A stretch of 64,000 nucleotides of DNA from Streptomyces ambofaciens ATCC 23877 (GCF_001267885.1 NZ_CP012382.1:6187001-6251000); one strand, 5' to 3'. Positions 53,154 through 62,894 are shown, numbered from the stretch's first letter. The notes: generated by a model not told the origin, from the sequence alone. Made by a program: numbers and translations.

Positions 53154-54572
53154 CTATGCCACAGGCTTTCGCCGGCGCCATGCCCTGTTCACATGTCGGG
53201 ACGCAGTGTTGTGGGTATGTGACGTTCCGTTTGACGATGTCGAGCTGGTCCGGCGACGCGGCAGAATCCGCCGGGCCGCACGGGCCCAGCGGACCCCGGG
53301 CCGCTCCGACCGGGGCACCGGCCCCGACCGCTCCTCCCACCACCGACGCAACTCGTGGCGCACCCGCGCGTCCCCGGGACGGCCGTCCCGCACCAGCCGC
53401 TCGACGAAGTCGAGGGCGTCCCGCCGGTAGCCGCCGGTCATCGGCCGGCGCTGGGCGTGGGCGAGGAAGGCCGGCCGGTACTCCGCGCCGAGGATCACCG
53501 GCAGCTCGGGCGCGACCTTCGCGACCACGTCGGCCCGCTTGGCGGCGAGCGCCCGCGCCTGGACGCCCAGCCGTACCCGGTCGAACCCCTCGGGGACGGG
53601 GGTGCCGGCGACCAGCGCGGACAGCAGCGCGGTCTGCGCGAGGGCGAGCCGCTGCCGTACGGCGTCGGTGACGCGGGGCTCGGCGCGCGCGGAGCGCGGC
53701 GGGGCGGTCGCGCTCGCGCCGGGCCGCCCGTCCGCCGCCCGGCCCTTGCCCACCGCCACACGGATCGCCTCGACCTCGGCCTCCAGCTCCGCCGCGTCGG
53801 GGAAGTTCTCGTCGCGTTCCAGCAGGACGCCGGGCGGTGCGACGCGCGAGGCGAGGTCGGTGAGGATGTCGAGCACCGGCCGCGGAACGGCGTGGGCGTG
53901 GCTGTCGTGCCAGACGCCGTCCCGTTCGAAGCCGCCCGCGACATGGACGTAGGCGATGGCCTCCAGGGGCAGTTCGGAGAGGGCCTCGGCGGGGTCCTCG
54001 CCGCGGTTGACGTGGTTGGTGTGCAGGTTCGCCACGTCGATCAGCAGCCGCACCCCCGTCCGGTCGGCCAGCTCGTACAGGAACTGCCCCTCCGTCATCT
54101 CCTCGCCCGGCCAGGAGAAGAGCGCGGCGATGTTCTCCACGGCCAGCGGCACGGGCAGCGAGTCCTGCGCGACGCGCACGTTCTCGCAGAGCACGTCGAG
54201 GGCGTCACGGGTACGCGGCACGGGGAGCAGGTGCCCGGCCTCCAGCCGCTCGGAGGCGGTCATCGGCCCCCCGGCCCGGACGAACGCGATGTGCTCGGTG
54301 ACCAGCGGCGACCCCAGCGCCTCCGCCCGCTCCGCCAACGCCGCCAGACGTCCGGCGTCCGGCCGCCCGGCATCCCCGAGGCCGAGCGAGACGCCGTGCG
54401 GCACGACGGTCACGCCGCGCTCGCGCAGCCGCAGCAGCGAGTCGGGCAGATGCCCGGGACAGAGGTTCTCGGCCACGGCCTCGACCCAGTCGATGCCGGG
54501 CATCCGCTCGACCACGTCCGCGATCTCCGGACGCCATCCGACTCCGGTTCCCAGTCGTGCCATTCGCTCCAT
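53154..54572 (-). CDS. DUF692 multinuclear iron enzyme (MbnB/TglH-like) with C-terminal extension
   Basis: 472 residues. The N-terminal TIM-barrel DUF692 domain (about 1-285) has the metal ligand motifs [37 protein letters not shown] and HDSHAHAVP. In MbnB, TglH and bufferin enzymes this family uses two or three irons to oxidise cysteine residues of peptides. The C-terminal part (about 320-425: [47 protein letters not shown]) looks like the partner domain (DUF2063-type) that is usually a separate protein, fused here. The ATG at 54572 follows AGGAGGGGGA. No Cys-rich precursor gene is visible nearby. Confidence 0.82.
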   Translation of the reverse strand: MERMARLGTGVGWRPEIADVVERMPGIDWVEAVAENLCPGHLPDSLLRLRERGVTVVPHGVSLGLGDAGRPDAGRLAALAERAEALGSPLVTEHIAFVRAGGPMTASERLEAGHLLPVPRTRDALDVLCENVRVAQDSLPVPLAVENIAALFSWPGEEMTEGQFLYELADRTGVRLLIDVANLHTNHVNRGEDPAEALSELPLEAIAYVHVAGGFERDGVWHDSHAHAVPRPVLDILTDLASRVAPPGVLLERDENFPDAAELEAEVEAIRVAVGKGRAADGRPGASATAPPRSARAEPRVTDAVRQRLALAQTALLSALVAGTPVPEGFDRVRLGVQARALAAKRADVVAKVAPELPVILGAEYRPAFLAHAQRRPMTGGYRRDALDFVERLVRDGRPGDARVRHELRRWWEERSGPVPRSERPGVRWARAARRILPRRRTSSTSSNGTSHTHNTASRHVNRAWRRRKPVA

Positions 54573-54683
54573 GGTCCGTCCCCCTCCTGCGAACATGTGG
54601 GGGGTATCGCCCACCCCGCGCGGCCCGAACCCCGGGCAGGTCATGTTCAGAGCAACATCTGAGGTTCGCGGCGGCGGCGCCGG

Positions 54684-55256
54684 TCAGCGCAGGTCGAGCC
54701 GCATCAGCACCCGGGGGTGGCCGGCCAGCACCGACGTGGTGTCGGCGGCGTGGACGAACCCGGCGCGCTCGAAGTTGCTCCGGATGCCCGCGTACGCCAT
54801 GGTCAGGTCGACCCTGGCACCCCCGTTGTCGAGGGGGTACGCCTCGACGGCCGGAGCACCCTGGGAGCGGGCGAAGTCGACCGCCCCGGCGATGAGGGCG
54901 TGCGAGATCCCCCGTCCGCGGTGACCGGGACGTACGCGGACGCACCACAGCGACCAGACCGGCAGGTCGTCGACGTGCGGGATCGTGCGGCTGCGCGCGA
55001 AGGAGGTGTCCGCGCGCGGCGCCACGGCGGCCCAGCCGACCGGCTCCTCACCGTCGTGGGCGAGTACGCCCGGGGGCGGTCCGGTACGGCACAGCTCCTC
55101 GACGTACGCGCCGCGGGCCGGGCCGCGCAGCTCGTTGTTCACCTTGGAGGGGACGCGGTAGCTCAGGCACCAGCAGACGTCGGCCCCGGGCGACTTGGGG
55201 CCGAGCAGGATCCGGACGTCCTCGAAGACCGAGGCCGGGCGGACGTCGATGGCCAT
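54684..55256 (-). CDS. GNAT family N-acetyltransferase
   Basis: 190 residues with the acetyl-CoA loop VRPGHRGRGISHALIAGAV and a preceding strand (SLWCVRV). An early Cys/Trp segment (DVCWCLSYR) is typical of a streptomycete GNAT subgroup of unknown substrate. It is upstream of the DUF692 gene in the same direction with a 111-bp gap, so it is probably transcribed separately. Confidence 0.85.
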   Translation of the reverse strand: MAIDVRPASVFEDVRILLGPKSPGADVCWCLSYRVPSKVNNELRGPARGAYVEELCRTGPPPGVLAHDGEEPVGWAAVAPRADTSFARSRTIPHVDDLPVWSLWCVRVRPGHRGRGISHALIAGAVDFARSQGAPAVEAYPLDNGGARVDLTMAYAGIRSNFERAGFVHAADTTSVLAGHPRVLMRLDLR

Positions 55257-55321
55257 GGGACCACGATGCCACGGCGCCCGGGGCGACGCCCGCGATCCGC
55301 CGGCCCACCTCGCCGCGCCCG

Positions 55322-56041
55322 CTACCGCAGGCCCGGATGGTCCGCCACCACCGTGCACGATCCCGGCGCGATCTCCGTGTAGCCGGCGTCCCGGACCACC
55401 GGCAGACCGCTCGTCGTGAGGGCGTGCCAGCGCGCCGGGGCGGGGGTGCGCACCGCCAGCGGGTAGCCGGCGTCCCGCCAGGCGGCCCGGGCCGCGTCGT
55501 CCAGCTCCCACCAGGCCAGCTGGGCGCCGTGCCCGGCCTGCGCCATCGCCTTGCCGGCCGACATGTCCAGGCCCGGATTCATCCACAGGACCGGCGCGGA
55601 GAGGTCGGCGTCGCCGGGCGGCCGCGGGTCGTCGAGGTCCGTGCCGGAGACCTGGAGGCGGGCCAGGTCCTTGGGCCATCCGTCCAGCGGGACCGGCGGG
55701 AAGACCCGCACCTCGGCCGCCCGGCCGGTGACCGTGATGCCGGGCAGTGCCTCGGCCCGCTGCCACTCGGCGCCGCGCGCCCGCCGCACGACCTTGCGGA
55801 TGCGCGCGTCCTGCCAGTCCCGCATCACCCCCGCCCACACGCCGTCGCCGCTGGACCGCTCGTCGCCGAGCATCACCAGCACCGCCCGGGCCGCCGTCTC
55901 CAGCGCGTCGGTACGGGGCGGCGGTGCCGCGCGTTCGATGCGGACGACCAGCGGCAGGACGTACTGCGGGGCGAGGTCGCGGTCGCCGGGCTCGGGGCGG
56001 AAGGGGGAGTCGGGGAGGGACGTCGTCGGCTCGTTGCTCAC
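55322..56041 (-). CDS. Aminoacyl-/peptidyl-tRNA hydrolase, Pth2-like
   Basis: 239 residues. The C-terminal region has MNPGLDMSAGKAMAQAGHGA, matching the Pth2 active-site region (Lys, Gln, His); the N-terminal 110 residues are an actinobacterial extension. Pth2 enzymes release peptides or amino acids from tRNA. The GTG at 56041 is used; one two codons earlier (56047) is also possible. It ends 65 bp before the GNAT gene start. Confidence 0.75.
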   Translation of the reverse strand: MSNEPTTSLPDSPFRPEPGDRDLAPQYVLPLVVRIERAAPPPRTDALETAARAVLVMLGDERSSGDGVWAGVMRDWQDARIRKVVRRARGAEWQRAEALPGITVTGRAAEVRVFPPVPLDGWPKDLARLQVSGTDLDDPRPPGDADLSAPVLWMNPGLDMSAGKAMAQAGHGAQLAWWELDDAARAAWRDAGYPLAVRTPAPARWHALTTSGLPVVRDAGYTEIAPGSCTVVADHPGLR

Positions 56042-56165
56042 GCCCACCAGTCTGCCAAGCCGCTGGGGCGCGAGCGGACGACCCCGTGCGACGCGAGTGG
56101 CGGCCGGAGCACGTGGGCCGCCGCTACGACCCGCGCGGTCCCTGGGTACCGCGCCGCGTCGCGGA

Positions 56166-56360
56166 TCAGCCTGAACAGGCCGTCCGCTGGGCTTCCTGCC
56201 ACTCGCAGCGCGGGCACATGGTGATCCCCTTGTACGACTCGGCGTACTCCGTCGGCTCCCGGCACAGCACGCACTCCGCGTACGGCGGGCCGTCGGCCCT
56301 GGGCGGCCGGGCCGCGTCGATCAGGCAGTAGTCGTCGCTACCTCGGTCGTCGTCGCTCAT
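56166..56360 (-). CDS. Small zinc-ribbon-like protein
   Basis: 64 residues. CVLCREPTEY and MCPRCEWQE place two CxxC pairs about 20 residues apart, which suggests a zinc ribbon. The acidic N-terminus (SDDDRGSDD) and the spacing look real and coding. No known function; it could be a nucleic-acid-binding or adaptor protein. The ATG has only weak upstream purines. It lies 18 bp after the deacetylase stop. Confidence 0.65.
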   Translation of the reverse strand: MSDDDRGSDDYCLIDAARPPRADGPPYAECVLCREPTEYAESYKGITMCPRCEWQEAQRTACSG

Positions 56361-56378
56361 GCTTCCAGCGTAGGCCCG

Positions 56379-57230
56379 TCAGGCGCGGCCGTTCCCGGCG
56401 CCGATCAGCTCCGAGACCTTCACGAAGCGGTAGCCCCTGCTCCGCAGTTCGGGGACGATCGTCCGTACCGCCCGCTCGGTGACCGGGGCGGCGCTGCGGG
56501 TGCAGTGCAGGACGACGACCGACCCGGGCCGCACCCCGTCCAGCACCTGCCGGGCCACCGCGTCGGCATCCGTCGCGAAGGCGTCCCCGCTCACCACGTC
56601 CCACTGCACGGCGGTGACGCCGGTGGCGGTGAGCTCCTCCAGTGCCGCCCTGTCGTAGCACCCGCCGGGAAAGCGGAAGTACGGCATCGCGTTCGCCACC
56701 CCTGCCTTCCTGAACGCCGTGTACGCCCGCTCCACGTCGGCCCGCATCCGCTCCCGGGACACGGAGGGCAGGCCGTAGCAGTCGTCGGTGTAGGCGTAGT
56801 GGCTGTAGGAGTGGTTCGCGATCTCGAACCGCGGGTCCCGGCCGAGGGACCGGGCCGCGTCCGGGTACTCCTCGGCCCACCGGCCGGTCATGAACACGGT
56901 CGCCGGCACCTTCAGCTCCCGCAGCGCCTCGATCAGCCGGGGGTTGTCGAACCGCTCGCCCGCCGCGGCCCGGGGCCCCTGGTCGGCGGTCATGTCGGCA
57001 TCGAAGGTGAGGGCGACGGTCTTGCCCCTGGCTCGCGGACCGTGCTCGAAGACGGGGGTCAGGCCCGCGGGGCCGGGCGCGAGCGTCGGAGGCGGGGCCG
57101 CCTTCGAGGGGGCGGCGGAGGGTGCGGACGGGGCCGGGCGGGGAGCCTCCGGGGCCTGGTCGGTCCCGCAGGCGGCGAGGGCGGCGCCCAGGAGACAGAG
57201 AGCGGTGGCACGTCGTACGAGAGTGATCAC
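56379..57230 (-). CDS. Polysaccharide deacetylase (CE4/NodB), lipoprotein
   Basis: 283 residues. Lipobox LAAC (Cys21), a Pro/Ala linker, then the NodB fold: TFDADM (first motif, usually TFDDG), HSYSHYAY (metal histidines), RFPGGCYD and a final VVLHC. It removes N-acetyl groups from surface glycans such as peptidoglycan or chitin, outside the membrane. The changed first motif keeps the catalytic and metal aspartates. The GTG start has no clear ribosome site. Confidence 0.88.
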   Translation of the reverse strand: MITLVRRATALCLLGAALAACGTDQAPEAPRPAPSAPSAAPSKAAPPPTLAPGPAGLTPVFEHGPRARGKTVALTFDADMTADQGPRAAAGERFDNPRLIEALRELKVPATVFMTGRWAEEYPDAARSLGRDPRFEIANHSYSHYAYTDDCYGLPSVSRERMRADVERAYTAFRKAGVANAMPYFRFPGGCYDRAALEELTATGVTAVQWDVVSGDAFATDADAVARQVLDGVRPGSVVVLHCTRSAAPVTERAVRTIVPELRSRGYRFVKVSELIGAGNGRA

Positions 57231-57306
57231 CGTACGAACGTATGAGTGTGTTGTTCGGTATGTATGACTATGCGAGGTGACGTGCCCGGGAGGTCACCCT
57301 CCCGGG

Positions 57307-58830
57307 TCAGATGTCCCGCCGCTCCAGCGGCTTCGTCGCCGGACCCTCGATCACCTTGCCGTCCGTGTCGAAGCGGGAGCCGTGGCAGGGGCACTCCCAG
57401 GCGCGCTCGGCCGCGTTGAAGTCGACCAGGCAGCCGAGGTGGGTGCAGCGCGGCGAGAGCGCGTGCAGCGCGCCGTCCTCGTCCCGGTAGACCGCGAGCC
57501 GGTCACCGCCGGCCCGGACGACGGCACCCTCGCCCGGCGGCAGGGCGTCCACCGGCGGGGCGGGCTTGAGCCGGTCACCGACGAAGTGGCGGGCGACCTC
57601 GGCCTGCGTCTTGAGGAACGCCGGGGCCTCGCGCACCGCCGTGCGCAGCCGCCGCGGGTCGTACAACCCGCTCCACGCGCACTCCTCACCGGTGATCTGC
57701 GCGGTGAGCAGCCGGCCCGCCATCATGCCGCCGCTCAGCCCCCAGCCGCCGAAGCCCGTGGCGACGTACGTGTGGTGCGCGCCCGGGTGCAGCGGGCCCA
57801 CCATCGGCACGGTGTCCGTCGGGTCGATGTCCTGCGTGGCCCAGGCGTGGGTGAGGTCGACGCCCGGGAAGTGCTCGCGGGCCCAGGCCGACAGGCGGTC
57901 GAAGCGCTCCCGGGTGTCGCCCGTGCCGGGCGTGAAGTGCTCCCCGGTGACGACGAGCAGCCGGCGGCCCGGGTCGTCCAGGGGCGCCGTACGGACCGAG
58001 CGCGTGTTCTCGTCGGGCGTGATGTACATGCCGTCGACGTCGCGGTCGGCCTCGACGCTGCCCGCCACCACCAGCTCCCGGCGCGGGGAGAGCCGGGCGA
58101 ACAGCAGGGCCCGGTCGAAGATCGGGTAGTGCGTGGCCACCACGACGTCCCGGGCGGTGACCGTCGCGCCCGCCTCCGTCCGCACGCGGCACGGCTCGCC
58201 CTCGTCCAGGCCGTGCACGGTGGTCCCCTCGAAGATCCGCCCGCCGTGCGCCTCCAGGTCGTCGGCGAGGGCCAGCAGGTACTTGCGCGGATGGAACTGC
58301 GCCTGCCCGGTGACCTCGACCGCGCCCGCCACCGGGAACGGCAGCCCCGTCTCCGTCACGAACGACGCGGGCAGCCCCGCCTCCCTCGCGGCGGCGGCCT
58401 CGGCGCGCAGCTCGTCCACGCGGCCCGCGTCACGGACGTAGGTGTACGCGCTGCGGGTCTCCCAGTCGCAGTCGATGCCCAGCTCGGCCACGATGCCGGC
58501 CGCGTGCGCGATCGCCTCCGACTGGGAGCGGGCGTACAGGCGGGCGCCCTCGGGACCGCGGGTGCGGCGCAGCTTGTCGTAGACGAGCGAGTGCAGGGCG
58601 GTCAGCTTGGCGCTGGTGTGGCCGGTGACGCCGGCGGCCACCCGTCCGGCCTCCAGCACCGCCACGCTGCGCCCGGCCCGGGTCAGCTCCCAGGCCGCGC
58701 TGAGCCCGGCGACGCCGGCGCCGATCACGGCGACGTCGACGTCGAGGTCCTCCGCGAGGGCCGGCCGGGGCGCGCCGCCGGGTGCCGTCTCAAGCCAGTA
58801 CGAGCCGTTGACCTGCGCTTTCTCCGTCAT
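57307..58830 (-). CDS. FAD-dependent oxidoreductase with C-terminal Rieske domain
   Basis: 507 residues. The DAO-type FAD domain starts with VAVIGAGVAGLSAAWELTRAG near residue 30, with VATGFGGWGLSGGMMAG near 350; a Rieske [2Fe-2S] domain occupies the last 90 residues, with CTHLGCLVDFN and CPCHGSRFD (Cys-His pairs). Such proteins are common in actinobacteria; substrates are not known to me. It stands between the deacetylase and the PhoX-like gene, on the same strand as both. The ATG at 58830 is the start of the aligned N-terminus. Confidence 0.9.
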   Translation of the reverse strand: MTEKAQVNGSYWLETAPGGAPRPALAEDLDVDVAVIGAGVAGLSAAWELTRAGRSVAVLEAGRVAAGVTGHTSAKLTALHSLVYDKLRRTRGPEGARLYARSQSEAIAHAAGIVAELGIDCDWETRSAYTYVRDAGRVDELRAEAAAAREAGLPASFVTETGLPFPVAGAVEVTGQAQFHPRKYLLALADDLEAHGGRIFEGTTVHGLDEGEPCRVRTEAGATVTARDVVVATHYPIFDRALLFARLSPRRELVVAGSVEADRDVDGMYITPDENTRSVRTAPLDDPGRRLLVVTGEHFTPGTGDTRERFDRLSAWAREHFPGVDLTHAWATQDIDPTDTVPMVGPLHPGAHHTYVATGFGGWGLSGGMMAGRLLTAQITGEECAWSGLYDPRRLRTAVREAPAFLKTQAEVARHFVGDRLKPAPPVDALPPGEGAVVRAGGDRLAVYRDEDGALHALSPRCTHLGCLVDFNAAERAWECPCHGSRFDTDGKVIEGPATKPLERRDI

Positions 58831-58885
58831 GCGGCCCCGGGTACCCCGTTGTCACGGCTTCATTGACCGGGCGGTGCGCCCGGCG

Positions 58886-58901
58886 GGTGGACGCGTCCAC
58901 C
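58886..58901. terminator. Palindromic hairpin downstream of the PhoX-like gene
   Basis: GGTGGACGCGTCCACC is a perfect 16-bp palindrome between the PhoX-like and Rieske flavoprotein genes. A second partial copy (CGTCCACCGGGCGGA) follows as a 17-bp near-direct repeat. It could be a terminator of the PhoX-like gene or an operator for the next one. Confidence 0.5.
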
Positions 58902-58932
58902 GGGCGGACCCGTCCACCGGGCGGAACGCACG

Positions 58933-60312
58933 CTACCTGCGCCAGGGTCCCGTCACCGCGAAGGTCGTGCCGGGCGTGTAGCAGTTGACGTACATCGTGT
59001 CGCCGTCGGGGGAGAAGGTGACCCCGGCGAACTCGCCCCACTCCGGTTCGTCCGGCGTCCCGATGTTCTGGGCGCCGCGGGCCATCGCGTAGACCTCGCC
59101 GCGCCTGGTCACGCCGTAGACGTGCTGGGCGCCGTTGCCGTCCTCGCAGACCATGAGGCCGCCGCTGGGGGCCAGGCAGATGTTGTCGGGGGACTCGCCG
59201 GGCAGCTGGACGTCGGTGTCCGGGCCGAAGACGATCACCAGGGTCAGGCGGCGCCGCTCCGGGTCGTAGCGCCAGATCTGGCCGTAGTGGTCGGCCGCCG
59301 AGCCTTCCGCGCTGCGGGCGAAGGAGGACACGAAGTACACGCTGCTCCCGCCCCAGTAGCAGCCCTCCAGCTTCTGCGCGTGGGTGACGCCGCCCCGGCC
59401 GAAGTCCTGGTGCCGGATGGGGGTCCCGGTGGCCAGCGGGTCGGGTACGTCCACCCACTGGACGCCGTCGAACCCGGCGCCCGTCTCCTGGATCGACGAC
59501 AGGTCGGGCACCCCGGGCACGCGCATCGCCTGGAGCCGTCCGCCCGCCCGCAGCGAGCCCCTGCCGCCCAGCGGCTTCTCGGGCAGGAACCGGTAGAAGA
59601 GGCCGAAGGGGCGCTCGAACGCGTCCTCCGTCTCGTAGACCACGCCCCGCCGCGGGTCCACGGCGATCGCCTCGTGCTGGAAGCGGCCCATCGCGGTCAG
59701 CGGCACCGCGCCGGTGCGGCGCGGGTCGGCCGGGTCGACCTCGAAGATGAAGCCGTGGTCCTTGGTGTAGCCGTTGGTCCCTGCCTTGTCCTCGGTCTCC
59801 TCGCAGGTCAGCCACGTGTGCCAGGGGGTGGGCCCGCCGGCGCAGTTGACGGCCGTCCCGGCGATCGCGACCCGCTCGTCGCGGACGTGGCCCCGGGAGT
59901 CCAGGGTCAGGGCCGTACAGCCGCCCTTGCCCTCCGGGTCGTACGTCAGGCCCTCGACCGTGGGGACCGGGACCCGGCCGTCGGCGCGGTTCTCGTGGTT
60001 GCGCACCAGGTGGACCCCGCCGGGCCGGCCGGAGGAACGCGCGGGGAAGGCCGCCATGCCGTCGTGGTTGGACGGCACCGGGCCCTCGCCCGAGCGCAGC
60101 TCGTCGCCCTCGCGGGACAGGACCCGGTAGCGGAATCCTTTCGGCAGATCGAGGAGACCGTCGGGGTCGGGGACCAGGGGGCCGTAGCCGCTGTGGCCCG
60201 GGGAGTGCGCGGCGGCGGTGCCGGCGAAGAGTTCGGAGAGGGCTCCGGTGAAGGCGATGCCTGCGCCGAGGGCGCCGGTGCGGGCGAGGACCTGACGTCG
60301 TGTTGCGGACAT
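58933..60312 (-). CDS. PhoX family (DUF839) phosphatase-like protein, Tat-exported
   Basis: 459 residues. A twin-arginine signal (TRRQVLART followed by GALGAGIAFTGALS) exports it. The DUF839 beta-propeller has a calcium/iron-type LVRNHENRADG, LTCEETEDKAG and GRFQHEAIAVDP, and a C-terminal ESPDNICLAPSGGLMVCEDG. PhoX phosphatases use Ca2+ and Fe3+ and free phosphate from esters. Alkaline phosphatase activity is inferred, not shown. The ATG at 60312 has AGGAAGG seven bases upstream. Confidence 0.85.
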   Translation of the reverse strand: MSATRRQVLARTGALGAGIAFTGALSELFAGTAAAHSPGHSGYGPLVPDPDGLLDLPKGFRYRVLSREGDELRSGEGPVPSNHDGMAAFPARSSGRPGGVHLVRNHENRADGRVPVPTVEGLTYDPEGKGGCTALTLDSRGHVRDERVAIAGTAVNCAGGPTPWHTWLTCEETEDKAGTNGYTKDHGFIFEVDPADPRRTGAVPLTAMGRFQHEAIAVDPRRGVVYETEDAFERPFGLFYRFLPEKPLGGRGSLRAGGRLQAMRVPGVPDLSSIQETGAGFDGVQWVDVPDPLATGTPIRHQDFGRGGVTHAQKLEGCYWGGSSVYFVSSFARSAEGSAADHYGQIWRYDPERRRLTLVIVFGPDTDVQLPGESPDNICLAPSGGLMVCEDGNGAQHVYGVTRRGEVYAMARGAQNIGTPDEPEWGEFAGVTFSPDGDTMYVNCYTPGTTFAVTGPWRR

Positions 60313-60432
60313 GGGGCGACCTTCCTGTTGGCGGACAGGACTGTGACCCGCTGTGTCTATCACCTGACCGGAGTCCCGGGAACCACGCGCGTAGAACGTG
60401 TCCCCGGGTGTCTCACCACCTCCACAGGTGCC

Positions 60433-61209
60433 TCACCGCTCCACGGGGTGCTCCTGCGCCTTCTCCAGGAACCGGAGCAGTTCCACCGGGAAGGGCAGCA
60501 CCAGCGTGGAGTTCTTCTCGGCGGCGACCGCCACCACCGTCTGCAGCAGCCGCAGTTGCAGGGCCGCGGGCGTCTCGGACATCTCCCGGGCGGCCTCGGC
60601 GAGCACCTTGGACGCCTGGAGTTCGGCGTCGGCGTTGATGACCCGGGCCCGGCGCTCCCGGTCGGCCTCCGCCTGCCGGGCCATGGAGCGCTTCATCGTG
60701 TCCGGCAGGGACACGTCCTTGATCTCGACCCGGTCGATCTGCACGCCCCAGCCGACCGCCGGACTGTCGATCATCAGCTCCAGGCCCTGGTTGAGCTTCT
60801 CGCGGTCGGACAGCAGGTCGTCCAGGTCGCTCTTGCCGATGATCGAACGCAGCGAGGTCTGGGCCATCTGCGAGACGGCGAACCGGTAGTCCTCGACCCG
60901 CACGAGCGCGTTGGCCGCGTCGACCACCTTGAAGTACACGACGGCGTCGACCCGCACGGTGACGTTGTCCCGGGTGATGCCCTCCTGGGCGGGCACCGGC
61001 AGCGTGACGATCTGCATGTTCACCTTGTGCAGCCGGTCCACGAACGGGACCACCATCGTGAAGCCGGGCTCACGCACCCGGCCCGCGAGCCGCCCGAGAC
61101 GGAAGACCACCCCGCGCTCGTACTGCTTGACGACCCGGGCCGCCGAGGCGACGTAGAGGACGCCGGCGCTCCCGGCGGCGGCGGCCACGGTCAGCAGCTC
61201 CTGCAACAT
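60433..61209 (-). CDS. Slipin / SPFH (stomatin-like) membrane protein
   Basis: 258 residues. An N-terminal membrane segment (about 4-24) is followed by an SPFH domain: VKQYERGVVFRLGRL, PGFTMVVPFVDRLHKVN, VDAVVYFKVVDAANALVRVE, then a coiled stretch (RQAEADRERRARVINADAEL) and a final hydrophobic end. It organises membrane domains, usually with an NfeD partner that is not adjacent here. The ATG at 61209 has GAGGAGG five bases upstream. Confidence 0.9.
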   Translation of the reverse strand: MLQELLTVAAAAGSAGVLYVASAARVVKQYERGVVFRLGRLAGRVREPGFTMVVPFVDRLHKVNMQIVTLPVPAQEGITRDNVTVRVDAVVYFKVVDAANALVRVEDYRFAVSQMAQTSLRSIIGKSDLDDLLSDREKLNQGLELMIDSPAVGWGVQIDRVEIKDVSLPDTMKRSMARQAEADRERRARVINADAELQASKVLAEAAREMSETPAALQLRLLQTVVAVAAEKNSTLVLPFPVELLRFLEKAQEHPVER

Positions 61210-61306
61210 GACGACCTCCTCGTTCAGAGGCGCACGGAGGCCCGTGGAGGTCCGTGTCCGGTGGCACACGGAGGACCGTTTCATCCGTCTCTGTCACGAT
61301 AGGCCC

Positions 61307-61343
61307 GGCGCCCGGTCCGAGGCCATGCCCCGGACCGGGCGCC
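61307..61343 (-). terminator. Terminator of the carbonic anhydrase-SulP operon
   Basis: A perfect 12-bp stem (GGCGCCCGGTCC/GGACCGGGCGCC) with a 13-base loop, 49 bp after the SulP stop and upstream of the slipin gene. Confidence 0.85.
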
Positions 61344-61391
61344 GTCACCGCGGTGGTGATCCATAGGGTCGGATCGTCGGCGTCGGCCGGA

Positions 61392-62894
61392 CTACACGGC
61401 CGCCTTCGCCGGCTCGGTGACCTTCACGGGGTCCGTGCCGGTCGCGCTGTGCCGCTCGGCCCAGTTCTCCAGCGCGGTGCGGCAGGCGTGGTCCAGGTGG
61501 TGCAGGCCGGACAGGTCCAGCTCCACCGGGCGGTCCTGCGGCAGCGCCTCCAGGCTCTCCAGGATCTTCGGCAGCCGCAGGAAGGTCGCGTTGCCCGACA
61601 GGTGCGCCTGGACGGGGCCGGCGCCCTTGTCGACGACCTCCAGCTTGAGGTGCGAGGCCTCCCAGGCGGTCTTGGCCACGGACAGGGCCAGACCGATCAG
61701 CACGCCCTCGAACATGTTCACCGCGACGATGGACACGGCCGTGACCACCAGGATCAGCGCCTCGCCCCGGTGACCCCGCCACAGCGACACGATGCCGCGG
61801 AAGGGGATCAGCTTCCAGCCCGCGTGGACCAGGATGCCGGCCAGGGCGGGCAGCGGGATCAGGGCCAGCGCGGACGGCAGCAGCGCGGCGAACAGCAGCA
61901 GCCACACGCCGTGCAGCACCCGGGACGCCTTGGTCCGCGCGCCGGCGCTCACGTTGGCGGAGCTGCGCACGATGACCGCCGTCATCGGCAGCGCGCCGAG
62001 CAGACCGCACACCGTGTTGCCCGCGCCCTGCGCCATCAGCTCCTTGTTGTACTCGGTGCGCGGGCCGCTGTGCAGCCGGTCCACCGCGGCGGCGCTGAAC
62101 AGGCTCTCCGCCGACGCGATCAGGGTGAAGGCGACGATCGTGCCGAGCAGGCCCACGTTCACCAGCTCGCCGAAGGCGTCGGCGCCGGGCGGCTGGATGG
62201 AGTCCAGTAGGCCGTTCACCTCGACGGTCGCGACCGACAGGCCGAACGCCGCGGTGACCGCCGTGGCCAGGACGACCGCGGCGAGCGCGCCCGGCACGGT
62301 CTGCGCCCGACGGGGCAGCCGCTTCCACAGCACCATCACCGCGACGGTGCCCGCGCCGAGCGCGAGCGAGGTGAGCGCCTCGGCGCTGCCCAGCGCGTCG
62401 GCGGCGGCGCCGGGCAGACCGGTGATCTTGTCGAGGCCGGAGGCGGGAGCGGTCAGTCCGGCCGCCGAGTACAGCTGGCCGGCGATGAGCACGAGGCCGA
62501 TGCCGGCCAGCATGCCCTCGACCACGGACAGGGAGATCGCCCGGAACCAGCGCCCCAGCTTCAGGGCGCCCATCGCGAGCTGTATCAGACCGGCGGCCAG
62601 CACGATCACGCCGAGCGCGGGCAGCCCGTACTCGTCGACCGCTCCGAAGACCAGCACGGTCAGGCCGGCGGCAGGCCCGGACACCTGGAGGCTGCTGCCC
62701 GGCAGCAGCCCGGTGACGATGCCGCCCACGATGCCGGTGACCAGGCCGAGTTCGGCCGGGACGCCGGAGGCGACCGCGACGCCCACGCACAGCGGGAGGG
62801 CGACCAGGAACACGACGAGGGAGGCGGTGAAGTCCTGCCGCAGGTGCGGGAACCTGCGGAGGTTCTCGGTCAGGGTGCTCATGCCGGCGCTCAC
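61392..62894 (-). CDS. SulP family anion transporter (bicarbonate/sulfate type)
   Basis: About 500 residues with roughly 10 to 12 membrane helices. FVALPLCVGVAVASGVPAEL near the N-terminus and SGPAAGLTVLVFGAVDEYG are typical SulP signatures; a C-terminal STAS domain ends it (LPKILESLEALPQDRPVELD and LDLSGLHHLDHACRTAL). The neighbouring carbonic anhydrase suggests it moves bicarbonate. The GTG at 62894 overlaps the carbonic anhydrase stop (GTGA); an ATG at 62882 is the alternative. Confidence 0.9.
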   Translation of the reverse strand: MSAGMSTLTENLRRFPHLRQDFTASLVVFLVALPLCVGVAVASGVPAELGLVTGIVGGIVTGLLPGSSLQVSGPAAGLTVLVFGAVDEYGLPALGVIVLAAGLIQLAMGALKLGRWFRAISLSVVEGMLAGIGLVLIAGQLYSAAGLTAPASGLDKITGLPGAAADALGSAEALTSLALGAGTVAVMVLWKRLPRRAQTVPGALAAVVLATAVTAAFGLSVATVEVNGLLDSIQPPGADAFGELVNVGLLGTIVAFTLIASAESLFSAAAVDRLHSGPRTEYNKELMAQGAGNTVCGLLGALPMTAVIVRSSANVSAGARTKASRVLHGVWLLLFAALLPSALALIPLPALAGILVHAGWKLIPFRGIVSLWRGHRGEALILVVTAVSIVAVNMFEGVLIGLALSVAKTAWEASHLKLEVVDKGAGPVQAHLSGNATFLRLPKILESLEALPQDRPVELDLSGLHHLDHACRTALENWAERHSATGTDPVKVTEPAKAAV

